A stretch of 64,000 nt of DNA, taken from Arthrobotrys musiformis. Taxonomy: Eukaryota; Ascomycota; Orbiliomycetes; Orbiliales; Orbiliaceae. The stretch lies in assembly GCA_036971715.1 (NCBI GenBank), contig JAVHJL010000007.1:806001-870000 (forward strand). The letters run 5' to 3'. The notes beneath the pieces were generated by a model that ran no database searches, was not told the DNA's origin, and was given only the letters and a program-made list of their open reading frames with translations. Shown here piece after piece: positions 23,551 through 35,536 of this stretch (position 1 is the first letter of the stretch; each line of letters begins with the position of its first letter). A program made the translations under genes and the position numbers.

Positions 23551-23554
23551 ATGA
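23534..23554 (+). promoter_or_regulatory. Upstream ORF overlapping the uL23m start
   Basis: ATG TTC CGT AGG CCG AGA TGA encodes six residues and its stop overlaps the main start as ATGA at 23551-23554. If this DNA is unspliced leader, the arrangement would suit termination-reinitiation control. Confidence 0.4.
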
Positions 23555-24210
23555 AGCAGATATATCTGTACGTCCTTACCAACCGGTTGATTTCGGTCGG
23601 GTGTGGTACTAATCATATTCTTTTATAGTCCAAACTTCGTTATTGCCCTCGTCCGGACCCCACGGCTGCCTCCGACATTCGCTCAGTTCGCCGTACCCTT
23701 GAGTCTTAACAAACTCGACTTGAAAAACTACCTCAAAAATGCATACGGTATCAAAGTCCTCGGTGTCAGATCATCCATACGGCAGCAGCCGGTCGAGATA
23801 GAGCAGCAAGGAGGGGCACGGCGGTATGTCAGGAAACAGGCCGAGAAGAGGATGATCATTGAGATGGAGGAGCCATTCGTATGGCCGGAGGAGCCTAAGG
23901 ATCTGACGAAGTACTTCATCTACACCCTTTCACCAGTCTACTGCGAATCGAACGACGGGAAGCTAATGGTCACCAACGTAGATTCGATAACCAACTCTAC
24001 CAGAATATCGAGAAGTTTAGAAATGAAGCCCGTGAGAAGGCTATGGATGGAGGCAGGGGTAGAATTGCAGCTAGCAAAACTAGGAGGAGACTATCACTTG
24101 CCGTTCAGGAAATGCGGAGGGGCGAGGCGGAGGGTTCCGCGGCAGAGGCACCAAAGGAAGAACTCACCGATGTGGACTTCGCTACGGCCGCCGGAGAGAA
24201 CAAATCGTGA
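23551..24210 (+). CDS. Mitochondrial large-subunit ribosomal protein uL23m
   Basis: Protein of the mitochondrial ribosome's large subunit (yeast Mrp20/Mrpl41 family, bacterial L23 fold), near the exit tunnel. Exons: 23551-23567, 23629-23910 and 23982-24210, giving 175 aa. The family core is clear: KQIYLPNFVIALVRTP, PPTFAQFAVPLSLNKLDLKN and YLKNAYGIKVLGVRS, then the R-rich QQGGARRYVRKQAEKRM and a helical C-terminal extension (LYQNIEKFRNEAREKAM). Spliced fungal homologues usually have some 15-25 more residues before the KQIYLPN motif, while here a stop (TAG at 23542) lies just upstream in frame. The true start may therefore lie in an unrecognised 5' exon ending at a splice acceptor near 23544. 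The C-terminus and both introns are well supported. Confidence 0.87.
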
Positions 24211-25594
24211 CCCAAACTCTAAATTTAATTCAACGGGATTGGGAGGGTACGTATTTGGGGACTGGTTTGTATATATTGAATTGTACGATATGACAGCAAG
24301 AATCATAGAAGGAAATATCAAAGAAATTTATTCACTTGCTCTCCCACAGCTGAATTCTAGGCATATAATGCTAGCCTGATGCCCATTGGCCTAGCCCAGC
24401 AAAAGCTCCCGAATACCAGAAATCCTGGGGGTACACTCCCATTCATGCGAATATTGCTAATATGCTTGACGTTACGGGGCTAGACGAAGCCTAGATTTGA
24501 TGACTATTTCTGCGCGGGGCACAAATAATACATAGAGAGTAAAGATAGAGTAGGCAATATGCTAGCTAGACTAGAAGCTACTCATGACGGTTTACAAGCG
24601 TCAAGCGTCTAGAGCTGTGGAACGGGGTTTTTAACCTATTTATGCACTAGTGCCTGGATAGCTAAATTTTATAAAACAGAACTCAGCTGCGCCTTGTCTC
24701 GTAAACCAGAGCTGGCCGAAGGCTGCGCCCTTTAGAATTCTCAAGATACCCATTTTAGGCTCGCCGTATTTCTCACAATATATAACCACAAATTCCTAAA
24801 ATTGCAAACATCTTCGTAGGCGTTAAACACCAGCAAAACATAGAGTGTTTAACTTCCTATCTCTAAAGCTCTCGTTGACAAAAATCAAACTATCAGGTTT
24901 GAATACGGCCTATAGATTATAGTCAAAACCGACCGCGGCTGGCCGAGCTCCCCGCCTTCATCTATAAAACGGGCATTTAATACTTTGTGAGATTAAATAT
25001 ATGGGTGCATCATCCGACATACCTGCATATTGTGGGTAATGTCGACGGTAGTCCTGGTACAGGGCAAGCCATTTAATCTATTGAAGGAGAGTATGCTAGC
25101 GAAGATTGTAGCAACCTAGCACTTTCTCCTTACCCGTGGTGCTATAGCCCCATAAAAAGAAGCTCCTCCGAGTGCTGATTCCACCATACAATCAAGTTTG
25201 CGAGTACTAGCCGCGAATTATAATACCTTAGAATTCTGGCAGCCATATTCAATTACGGGTGATACTAGACAACATTTAGACGTAATGGCCAAGCTAGCAT
25301 ATAAAATTGGAAACAAAATATTGCCGCGCGTAATGTTATAACTCATGTGTGTACTGAACCTAAGCAGTTCTAATTCATGCGACTTGCAGCAGTCTGTGGC
25401 CATGTGGGGCGAGTGGTGCAGTCTACGGCTCTCTGTGTTGTGTGGTATTCTAGGCTCGATTCCATTTCGGGAGACATGTGGACCTTGACGTCGAACGCGT
25501 CTTCCCACAGCGACCTTTCACTTAAGCAATTTGCGACCCGCGCAGGCGAACCTCATGATATCTTTTTTACCCCAGGACTCATATCATAGGCACC
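24211..25594. other. Intergenic upstream of pol32
   Basis: AT-rich, 1.4 kb. Holds the best-preserved copy of the 29-bp dispersed repeat (24693-24721). No convincing gene; the small ORFs are unrelated to known families. Confidence 0.5.
24693..24721 (+). repeat. Dispersed 29-bp repeat, copy 2 (least changed)
   Basis: Reference copy. It differs from copy 1 by one G:A change and from copy 3 by five C-to-T or G-to-A changes only. The downstream 40 bp also looks similar to that after copy 1. Confidence 0.7.
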
Positions 25595-27452
25595 ATGTCG
25601 ACCGATTACAGCTCCTTCCTTGCCGCTCGAGTTCTTAATGACCAGAAACTTGTACGAATCCCACTTTCTCTTTCCCAAGCAAAAGCTAACCACAGCTCTT
25701 GATACAGGTCACATATCGTCTCCTAAGCCGTGAGCTCGAAATCCATGTCAACAAGGCGAAAGAGTAGCTACAGCCCTCTCCCCCTTCCCAAAACGGCCTA
25801 TCAGATTCAGCAGGCTCACTATCGATTCTTTCTCCAACCTCTACTCGGACAGATACCTTGCCGCCTTTCACGAAACAGAGAATAGCAAGCGCCAAGGATC
25901 ATGCCATGCTACATACCTTGTCACGGGGATTCCGAAGCCTTTAGTTCAAACTTCACGATCAAAAACCGATAAGGATGACGATACATATATGGAGAGTAGT
26001 CCCGTCCTACAAGCGACACAGACTGAAGATGAGGAGGTGAAGACTTCGACCGTCATATTAGCAACAGAAGAGGAATTGGAAGGTTCGTTCTAGTGTTGGA
26101 ATGGCACCAGCGTCAAATTTCAGCCACTAAGTCAGGTTAGGGGCCAAGGAATCACTTAAAGAGATCACATCGATACACATTTACAGTGTAGAACCTGGTC
26201 CTATAAAGGTAACAATACCCGCCATATGAGGCTGTAATTGAAAAAGATTCTCATGGCGAATCTAGGACCTTTTAGCGGTATCAGACGCGAGTACAGAACT
26301 ATATTCCAGGTTCCCGACTTTAGACGCAGCTAAGAAGTCGAAAATATACGGTACAACGCTCAATAAATATGTCAAGGTTGAGATTCCAGAATTTAAGGCC
26401 TCCCGGTTCATGCGGTATTCTAACATTAATATAGAAACGAGATGGTGCTCCACCGCCTCCCCCGCCACCGCAGCCGACAAAGAGCAGTACATATGTTGTC
26501 CCTGTTAAAAAAGAACCTTTGGTATCGACGACGCCCGTAGCAACCCCAACGACTGCAAGCAAGGACACCAAGAAGGACGTCAAAAAGGATTTCTTTGGTA
26601 GCATCAAGGCAAAGGATGCCCAGAAACAGGGCCACGCTCCGGAATCCACATCATCGTCTAAGGCTAAAATTCCCTTGAAACGTGGGCAAAGTGATTTGAT
26701 GTCCTCGTTCTCGAATGCTCAACCCAAAAAGCCTAAGCAACCCGCGAAAGAAAAGACACCACCACCTCCCTCGGGTAAGAGACCCCGTTTGCACCTTGTC
26801 TCATTGCCGGCCCCGTCAACAAGGTTGATGTTGCGCTAGTAGCATATCAGATCGCGAAGCTAACAGGTTCTAGATTTTATGGATGTCGACGATGATGATG
26901 AGCTCGCAGAAGCGGAGCCAATTGACGAAGAGACAAGGGCAGCGGATAGAGCCAGACAAGAAGAATTACGGAAAAAACGGGAAGAGGAGGAGGAAGAGCT
27001 CCGTAGAATGATGGACGAGGAAGATGATGGTAAGATAACACAACTGGAGCAATGCGGTCTAGATTTCGTACTAACCCCAGTTAGAACCCATTGTCACAGA
27101 ACCTAAAAAGCCTGTGGTTGAGTCTGTGGAGTCCCCAGAAGAAGCAATGGCATCTCCAGTAGAGGAATCGCCTGCTCCTGCTCCTTCTGCATCTGCACCG
27201 GGACGTCGTAAAGTAAAACGGAAAGTAACGAAGAAGGTCCGGTCGAAGGATGAGAGTGGGTACATCGTGACTCGGGAAGTTACCGAATGGGAAGAGTATT
27301 CAGAGGATGATATTCCGGCACCGGCCAAACCGGCGGCGAAACCGAATGCATTCTCTGCTATGAAACAAGCTTCGAGCTCACAGAAAGGGAAGAAGGCTGC
27401 AGGAGAAGGTGGACCCAAGCGGGACATCGCCAGTTTTTTCCAACGAAAGTGA
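25595..27452 (+). CDS. cdc27: DNA polymerase delta subunit Cdc27/Pol32
   Basis: Third subunit of DNA polymerase delta, linking the enzyme to PCNA. Eight exons: 25595-25651, 25708-25763, 25853-26082, 26141-26208, 26266-26376, 26435-26774, 26874-27029 and 27085-27452, giving 461 aa. The N-terminal winged-helix region that binds the second subunit is recognisable: YSSFLAARVLNDQKLVTYRL, VNKAKEYLAAFHETENSKR, CHATYLVTG and then AKESLKEITSIHIYSVEP. The long middle and C-terminal part is low complexity and rich in K, E, P and S. The last residues, KRDIASFFQRK, form a PCNA-interacting (PIP-like) motif: the I-x-x-F-F core is present but the leading Gln is replaced by Lys or Arg. Exon 5 ends in a weaker GTTGAG donor. 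The short helical block EEEEEELRRMMDEED is family-typical. Confidence 0.9.
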
Positions 27453-30400
27453 TCAGCTGCTGGTGGCTTTGCATGCATGGAATCTTTGTCGTTGGCTAGG
27501 TGCCAAGATTAGTTATAGAGGCATCTACTGGTAACACTGAATCAACCATCTTGCCACCAATTTGCTGCTGTACTCTCTTAGTTCCATTGATCCGCGTCCT
27601 CGGGTTCGAAGCACGGCTAGGCGCTTATTGGATCCCAAAATTTGCCTAACCAACATTCAACAGGATAGCAACACGTTTTAACAAAATCAACCAAACCGGC
27701 CCCTTGCCGCCTATCCAACAGCTCTACATCTAACATTCCAGCGATGCGATGACAAAGGATCGATGCTCTCACTGGCGATCTCGGGTTTCGAAGTTCCTGG
27801 CCAGAACACCTCCAAGCAGGACCCTCGTGTTCGTTTTTTGGTGCTCGCGGATACCAACATAACCGAAATCATCAACCCTCCTTGCAAATCCCCCTCTTGT
27901 GATGTGTGATGTGACACCAATAGATGCAAGGCTGCACGGCTCATCAACCGGCAGCTGGTCGTACTACCCGGCGGCCCCCCGCTGACGTTTTTGTCTGATG
28001 CTCCAGCCTCGTTGAGGTTGTTACAGTTATGATCGGCTATAGAACGATAGTGTCTCGAATTGCGAACGAGTTTGTGGTTGTTGTATCTGATTCTTTTCTA
28101 AACAAAGATCACACAGGGCGGGGTCCAAAAAAAAGGCAGCAAGAAGGAAGCCCGCACGTTTGCATGATTACTGTGGTACAGACAAGGATCTTTGCACCTT
28201 GTGGAGTTTGTGTTGCGGGTGAGGTTCTAGACCGTCACACCAAGTGACCAGGGCCGAAGGGTTGGGCAAGGCCGTTGGGTGGATATATAGCATTGGTGAG
28301 CTATAGGTTTCGATCAAATCGGATTTCTGGTCTTGACATCCCGTTGGTTCCAGATTGATTGATTTTTGCTGGGTTTACCGGTGGGCCTCTGTTCTTCGGA
28401 CGGGAACGGCCCAAACTTTTTCCCAAACTGTCAACGGTGGGAAAAAACGAACGGTGCCGCTGCCACAACCCCAGCCTGCTCCTGCAGCCCATCGGCCGCG
28501 GGCTTAAACGTTGGTGGGTGGGTTTAATCGGCCTTACGAGCTGGAACCAAATATGCATATATGACTTGATATCGAGTTTCACAATTTTTTTCAATTTGGT
28601 AATATAGCCCAGGGTTGCTGCATGCGGATCATACGATATCAACAAAAAAGGGAAGATCAAAGATCAATTGATTGTCATTATCATATAGAAATACTTGCGC
28701 GAGATATGATATCAGATTACCGCAGTCATGGTCGAGGCCAAAGCGCCACCCTGTGGAGCATGGAGCTACCGATTAATAATTACTCAAGATGCGAGGTTAA
28801 TCTTCACTGATAAGTCGCCGTTTCCGAGAGCTCGTATGATGCCAGGGGTCTAGCCGTTCATCAATACGTAACTTCGTGATAAAGCAGGGGAATGCCTTGA
28901 AGCTAGTTCAGTCTCGAGCTTGGTCCCGAGTCCATGTGCGGAAGCTTTTTGTTCGCGATATGTCGGAAAACTCCACGGTAATATGAATTCGACCCACCCA
29001 TGCAGGCCGAGAAGTCCGTGGGTCGAACCAACCTAGCTAGAACCCACGATATATCGATATAGCAAAGCATGGAGAAACGATGCTAACTTTAGACTGTGAA
29101 TGAATCGTTTCCCGCCGGAGAGGTGATGAATCGTATGATCGTATGAATGCAGACATCGTGACGGTGATCATGATTGCATTGCCCAGCCTATTTTTAGTGG
29201 TCCCGTTAAAGATCTTTGTCGGTCCAGGCCTTTCTTCTTCGTCATTAGATGTTTCCCTCAACATATGCCGGCGCCATGTCGCACCCGCAGGATGCATTTG
29301 AAGAGCGGGTTTCAGTAGGATCTCCTAAAAGAACAGATTTGATGGGAATTATAGGCGGTGAATGCATGTGATAAGTATTCTCGTCTGGGGGTCTTTTCAA
29401 TTGGTCGTTTTGTCCCTGCAAGCTGAAGGAACGGGCTTGAGTGCGATGGGTAGCTCCGTTGCATTGGGTTTACGAGTGCCCTTGAATTTCTGAACATGGG
29501 GCAATGGTGCACCTGCTATATTACGACATTAGACATTCCTTCAGCCATACTAAAGGTTAGATTCGACATGCACCGTTTTCCAAGACGGGGGTGGTCCCCG
29601 AGACCAGGTAGTTCTAGAAACACAAGCTCGGGTCGAAGTGATTCCCCCTTCCCTTCTAGCTCGATCAATCGGACACATCATGCCTAGTCTGTCCTTTTTA
29701 TATATAGAGAAATAATACTGACTCGGCGGTGTGCGCGCATAAATAGAGTATACAGTACCCCCGTGAAGTGAATATATATAACTGGCCCGTGCGCGCGCGT
29801 CCAAAAGCCGTTCGAGCCGTTCACTTGCAGCAAAGTACGGAGCACAACAGGACGCCTCTGCATGCATGCAGCTTCGCACCAGCCGTTTCAGGCGACTTGC
29901 CAAGGGCGCATCTACCTGAAGTCCAGATTCCTTACTTTCCATACCCGTTCCCTTCTTTTTTCTGCTGATACTAGACGCGCCACGGGAAATAAGTGGGAAT
30001 TTGCATTTGCAATATTTGTAAATGTAGGCTTCCTTAAATTTAAGTTGTAGATGTCATTGGGATCGGGATCTTCTTTAGCCATCGGTGCTCGGCAAAAATA
30101 TACACCAAGCTGTCAAAAGTTACAGCCGAAGGGGCAGCCCGATGAAACGCAAGGGGTCAAAGAGGAATGAGTGAGTGCTAATCGGTAAGGCGCTGGATTC
30201 GGTAAGAAGCGAGAGCTCGAGTGATAGATTTCCGGCAGTTCTGTGCATCATCAACATTCCGAAGGGGAGGTCTTACATTATCCTTGCTTATCTCGTCCTA
30301 GATATCCCGCTAACTAGGCAATTAAACATGTACAGAAGGCATAACGTACATGAAAGAATGTTCCTCGAGGGTACGTACCAAGGGAAGGCCAAAGGACCCC

Positions 30401-33400
30401 TACCGCTGTGCATGAAGTATCCCGCATTTCCTCTTCGAGATGTGTATACAGATCTGATATCATTCATCAGAAAAGAAGTTTAGGGCCTGTATGCGCAGCA
30501 CGTCATTACACGCACTTCAACATTCCAAATATACATAAATCCCTACATAAACGGATACGAACTCCGACCACAGAGGTTAGAGGGAATCCAAGACCCGATT
30601 ATTTATCGAGGGCCTCGAAGGGAAAAAAGCAAACGATTCGAGTCTATTGGTCTAAATATGAGGTCCGATCGCGCCCTAAGGTTGGGACGGAAAAGTAGTC
30701 AAAAGAAGCAAGATTTAGTCAGCAATAGTAACAGTGAAGGATCAAGCGCGAGGTGATAGTGCAAGACATTCCTGCCGCGGGATGTGAAAGATGTTGCATA
30801 TTCATTTTTTTGGGAAGTTTTCCTATTTAGTCCTGCAATCGGGCGAGCGTACCAATGATTTCTAATCGACGTCCTTGCTACGGTTTCAGCCAATTGGACT
30901 GGGAGCTCATCGAAATAACTGTTTTAAGGGCGGCAATGCATTAAATTATCCCGACCTACGGTGTGAATGTGATATATTTAACTGTATAGCCAAGAAGATT
31001 GAAGTTATAGCCTGGCTAAAGGTACCTATACTATGCAACCTCATGCCCAATTTTCGCGCTGTTATATCCATGTTAAGAAATACATGCCCGCCTCGTTTTA
31101 AGAGAGCGGGTAGCGGAAGTGTTCATTTTACCGTATCATTAGTAAGTTAACATGATATGCTTCATGGCCGAATTACCAAATAGATCGGTGGCATTAGAAT
31201 AAAGGACGCTGATTCGACCGGACATGCTCGGTAAAAGGCTGACGGTCCTGCACAGCAGGTTCCAAGCGAGTGCGAGACCGCTTGTGCCAATGCAACAGGT
31301 ATAAAACAAAACCAAAAAAAACCTAGGCAATACCGCGATTCCTTGGTCATTTGCTCGAGCCAGATTTTCTGAATGATGGTGTTTGTATTGTTGTAATTGA
31401 AGTTGTAGGTAATTAAAACCTGCATTCGATATCCACGTTGGCGTTGACTTGATGTGACGTCTAATACGACCCCGTGCATTGCGTCCAAGTTTCCCTGACT
31501 TTTGTGTTGCCGCAGAATGCCACAAGGCAGGGCGAGTGGTATCATCCTGACCAGACGGTAGCATATTTCGACATCTAGACTCCCCAATCGCCTGATAAGT
31601 TCGATTCCTAGCGGGCTGACATACATACGAATTTGTGTACATACTTGCGCATCGTCAAATGAAAGAAATAGAAATCTGCTTTTCCGAATTGCCTAGAAAC
31701 TTCCAAGTTAACCCTGAGATACCAATCCATTCCCGATCATGACTGCACTGAGCGCGGCATGACAAGGTGGCTCCTGTCGACCGCGACCATCCGATCTCTT
31801 CAACCCTCACACGGGTATTCACGATACGAGATGCACATGCCTTTTCTTGACAAATTACAACAGATCAGACCCCACCTTTCTCCCTCGCTTAATGCCGGCC
31901 GACGAGCCGTCAGAGGAGGGGTGGATTTAGACGGCCAAATGGCCGACGGTATTGTAGAGGCAAAGCGAAAAAGGGAACATGACATTAAGAGCTCGTAGGT
32001 AAGATGTCAAATGTGGTGCCTGAGTGGCTTGCTGCACGATGCGGTGGTAAAACTTTCAACCCGCTCTCAAGTAACGAATTGGTCTTTCATTTCAGGCAAA
32101 TCCCTACGCATATTTCTCTCGCTCACTTGCCCGGCCCCTCCCTCGTGACTTCCCAAGACAATAGTTGGGATTCTTTATGCTTCAGAGATGAGGTGTCTGG
32201 GGGGTAAAATAAGTTGATATCGCGGTGATATATGGCAATCGATTGATCTAGACCCCTCCAGAGATCGAAAACAGCGGGTCGGTTTTTTCTTCTTTTCTTT
32301 CTTTGCATGCATTACCTTCCGTCCGAAGGCATGCTATGTACTCCATACTATCATGATATTGATTCTCAAGGTAGCTACCTTACATTATATTGCTCTTTGC
32401 ATTCGTTGTCAAAAGGCCCTAGGGGCAGTAACGGGGAACCCTTCGTTCGCCTCCCCTTGCTTGCCTATAGTGTTTTTTGTGCTCTAACCCATGGAATGTT
32501 CCAGGGTGTTGGGAATATTAACGGCCTGCAGGATTAATATCAGAAGGGGAAGTTGGGAAGGGGGAGAAAGAAGTGCCATTTCGACGTTTGCCCATCCAAG
32601 CGTTTTGACAAGGGTACCAGAGCTATAACGTCACTCGTTCGTGGGTATGAAGGATTACAGTTTCACAAGCCAATGCTAGCAATTGAGGATGAAAAAAATG
32701 GGTTGAAGGATATAGAAAAGAATAGTTAATGTCTAGAGTTATTTATTTAACAAAGCTGGGGTTGTTTAATTGCATCGCCCCTATTAGACGATGATAGAAG
32801 AAAGGATGAAGTGAAAGGAATCCCAGCCTGAATTAATAGGAGTTGTACGGGGCTCTCAAGAAGAAGAGAGGTGGTATAATGAGCCCACGTTGACAGTACA
32901 GGAAAGCCATGCAAGGACAAAAGCCGAAATCTTGTTGTAACTCCAGAAGCACGCCCCCCAGGAAAACATTGAAAAAAAAAAAAAAAAGTACACGAGTGAA
33001 AAGAAGAGTCATGATCGTCGTGAATTTACCCTGGTGAGGTATTTTTTGGCCGACAAAACGAGGGAAGAAAAAAAAAAAAAAAGAGGAGAGTGAGAAATTC
33101 GAAGCGGTCCGGTGCGTGGCCGGAGCAGAAACAGAAGAAAGTAAGCGAGACCGCAATACTGGGCCTCGGATCAAGAATCGAAATTTTCGGCCCTTTTGGA
33201 AACGTTTCTTTTGCAAGAAAACACTCCGCGCCGAATTAGAAGGACGAGGTTTTTTTTGGTTTTGTTTTTCTGTGTCGGGTGCCAGAATCGATGCGTGAAA
33301 TAAAAAAGCAGGTCGTAAGGTATCTCTAATGCAAGAACGCGATGTAACCAGAAAGCAAAGTGTAATGATGCAACTCCACGACCAAGATAATGCAGATGCG

Positions 33401-33452
33401 AGAGAGGTCTTTGGTGTACAGTCTAGACGGAAATTGTGGAAGCGAGACCAAG
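27453..33452. other. 6-kb gene-poor intergenic region
   Basis: I read both strands and see no ORF with family similarity and no chain of exons I can support. Present are A-runs (14-15 bp at 32973-32987 and 33069-33083), a TATATA stretch near 29772 beside a GCGCGC run, and several isolated splice-like signals. It could hold non-coding transcripts or the long leader/trailer regions of pol32 and pdx3. It shows no tRNA or 5S rRNA pattern and no long terminal repeats. Confidence 0.5.
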
Positions 33453-34729
33453 TTAAGGCGAGAGTCTGTCGATTTGCCAAACATCATCTTGAATCGATTC
33501 ACGGGTGAATGTGAAGCGATCATGCAGCCTGCTATCACGTCTACACGGGGATATTATGGTTAGCCTGAGGGACAGCGTTAATTCCGGGGAGATATTCCGA
33601 CCTACCCTTGCCAAAATTCGATATACGTAGGGATAATTCGAACACCACCCCAGAATGACGGTACAGGGATCTTTTCTTCGCCTTCAAACTTCTTCTCGAC
33701 CTCTCGGACACGATCTTCCAATTCCTCCCTGCTTCTCAGCTTGGCGCTTTGTCTCGATGCCCAGGCGCCGATTCTAGACCCTCGGATTCTATGCATTCGT
33801 TGTCAGTTACGATGCCCTCGGTACGAATTGGGATTTCATGCAGGAGCATACCTCGTATCATAGTATTCCTGGCTTTGCTCTTGGGTTAACTTTTCAGTAA
33901 TGCCCTCAACTCTGACTTGTCGTTCCAATTCTTTCCACCAGAACGTGAGACTAGCGTGTTTGTTGGTTTTTAAGTCATCTGCCTTTTTAGAAGTGTCCCA
34001 GTTGGAATAAATGACGAAGCCTTTCTTGTCGAGTTCTTTGAGATACACCATCCGTGCACTGACTCTGCCAGATGGCATATGAGCAGTGGACAATGTCGTG
34101 GCTTCGGGCATAGTCAGCCCGGGAGTATTTGCTGCCTGCTCAAACCACTCGTGGAACTGCAAAAACGGATTGCTATTGAGGTTCTCTCTTTCCAGCTCTC
34201 CAATGAGATATTGCTCATCCTTGCGGGTAGGTGCAACTATTGGGTACAATGTTAGACAGAAATCCCCAATTTTCTGTTAAGCAATCTGGGCTTTTGCGAG
34301 AAACTTACAGATCAGTTTGCCGGGATGATGTTTAGATGTGTCGTTATGGAGGGCAGCATCTCGATTGAAGTTCTTCAGCGACATGATTTTATCAGAGAAT
34401 CTTCCAATCTTCTTATATCGGCTGTAGTGTCCTCCCACACGCTGTTGGTCGGAAGTGGTTTATGGTTAGCAATCGTAATCTTCTGAGAATTTTTCGCTCC
34501 CGTAAAAGTTAAACTCAAAATGCGAATGTTAAAATCAACGGCGAGAAAATCAATATCGGTCATCGAAGTCCGTTGTTTGGGATCTGCAGGAAATGCGTTG
34601 CAGCGTCGTGCAACCTCCCTCGATTCGAGAGATATAAAAAACCACACACACATATATACACACACAGGCAATGAAAGAGTCGAAACTCACTTGAGGATGA
34701 GGTCTCAAAGCTCCGGCTGGCATTGGCAT
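33453..34729 (-). CDS. pdx3: Pyridoxamine 5'-phosphate oxidase
   Basis: FMN enzyme making pyridoxal 5'-phosphate (vitamin B6) from pyridoxine- or pyridoxamine-5'-phosphate. Exons on the minus strand: 34729-34691, 34441-34309, 34236-33852, 33788-33606 and 33540-33453, giving 275 aa. Landmarks: GKLIFAPTRKDEQYL, NPFLQFHEWFEQA, MPSGRVSARMVYLKELDKKG, FVIYSNWDTSKKADDL, FWWKELERQVRVEG, then GSRIGAWASRQSAKLRSREE, PSFWGGVRIIPTYIEFWQG, SRLHDRF and the end VWQIDRLSP. The core would also be complete from ATG 34384 (243 aa). The upstream exon is favoured because the 249-nt intron has GTGAGT, a GCTAAC branch and an in-frame join (RPHPQRVGGH). The added N-terminus (MPMPAGALRP) may be a targeting or unstructured extension. 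Confidence 0.92.
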
Positions 34730-35453
34730 GGTGCCTGACTGTTGCCGCGGGGGGTATAAAATCTTGAATTTTTGGATGGTTTGTTGGAGCCTACCAGAAG
34801 GCGATATAAACGGGACCTTGACAATAAAAGGTAACGCCGTTTGAAATGAATTGAAATGAATATGAAATTGAATGTTTGAATATATTTCTGTTTGCGGTGG
34901 ATGCGACTCGGGCGAGTATGAATTTATAATGCGGAATTGAATCCAGCAGGTTTGTATTTATAAGGTGATCTCGATCTTGGTCCCTCTGTTGAATACAGTT
35001 AAGGTTCAATGCCAGGGCCACGGGTTATGTTGGGGGCGGTGATGTGGTGGTGGTGGAAAAGTAAGGAGGAACTTTCGAAGGCAATATGTATCAGAGGACC
35101 GGGCCAGGTCCGAAGGAGTTATAATGGCGAGCAGATATACTATTGCATATATCCGCACTTATTATATGTGCTTTGGACTTTGAACAAGACCAGGGCCAGG
35201 TGTATAGCGGTCTGGATATATGATTTTTCAGACGAACCGTCGACGCTGAGATTCAGGTGTGGTTGTGAATTGCATCGGTAGGAACTAATTCCTGGGGCTT
35301 GGGGGGATGGTTATATGTTATATAAGAAGGTCTCCACACGTATACGGCAGATTCGGAACAAGTAAATTACAAGAAGAAGAGTCCTGAGAATCTGGGATAG
35401 ATCGAAGCTAAGATGGACGTTTGGTACAGTGACTAATCGTATGAGCTAACGAC

Positions 35454-35536
35454 TTCCTTTTTTTTTTTTTTTTTTTTCTTCCTTGCGGCAGCGAGAAACA
35501 GCACCTCGAAAGGAAAAAAAAAAAAAAAAAAAGGAA
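35454..35536. repeat. Poly-T/poly-A inverted repeat
   Basis: TTCC plus 20 T (to 35477), a 36-bp spacer, then 19 A plus GGAA (35514-35536). The arms pair almost perfectly, so the strand can fold into a hairpin. Confidence 0.75.

Noticed and set aside
28980..29040. Possible tRNA T-arm (GGTTCGACC on the minus strand)
   Set aside because: The flanking bases do not pair as a T-stem and no acceptor, D or anticodon arms are found at proper spacing.
31139..31642. Minus-strand frame of 167 aa
   Set aside because: A second overlapping frame of similar length exists, codon character is poor, and no motif is recognisable.
32833..33480. Minus-strand frame of 215 aa overlapping the pdx3 3' end
   Set aside because: It is built on A-runs (Phe and Lys strings) and overlaps the last pdx3 exon in another frame.
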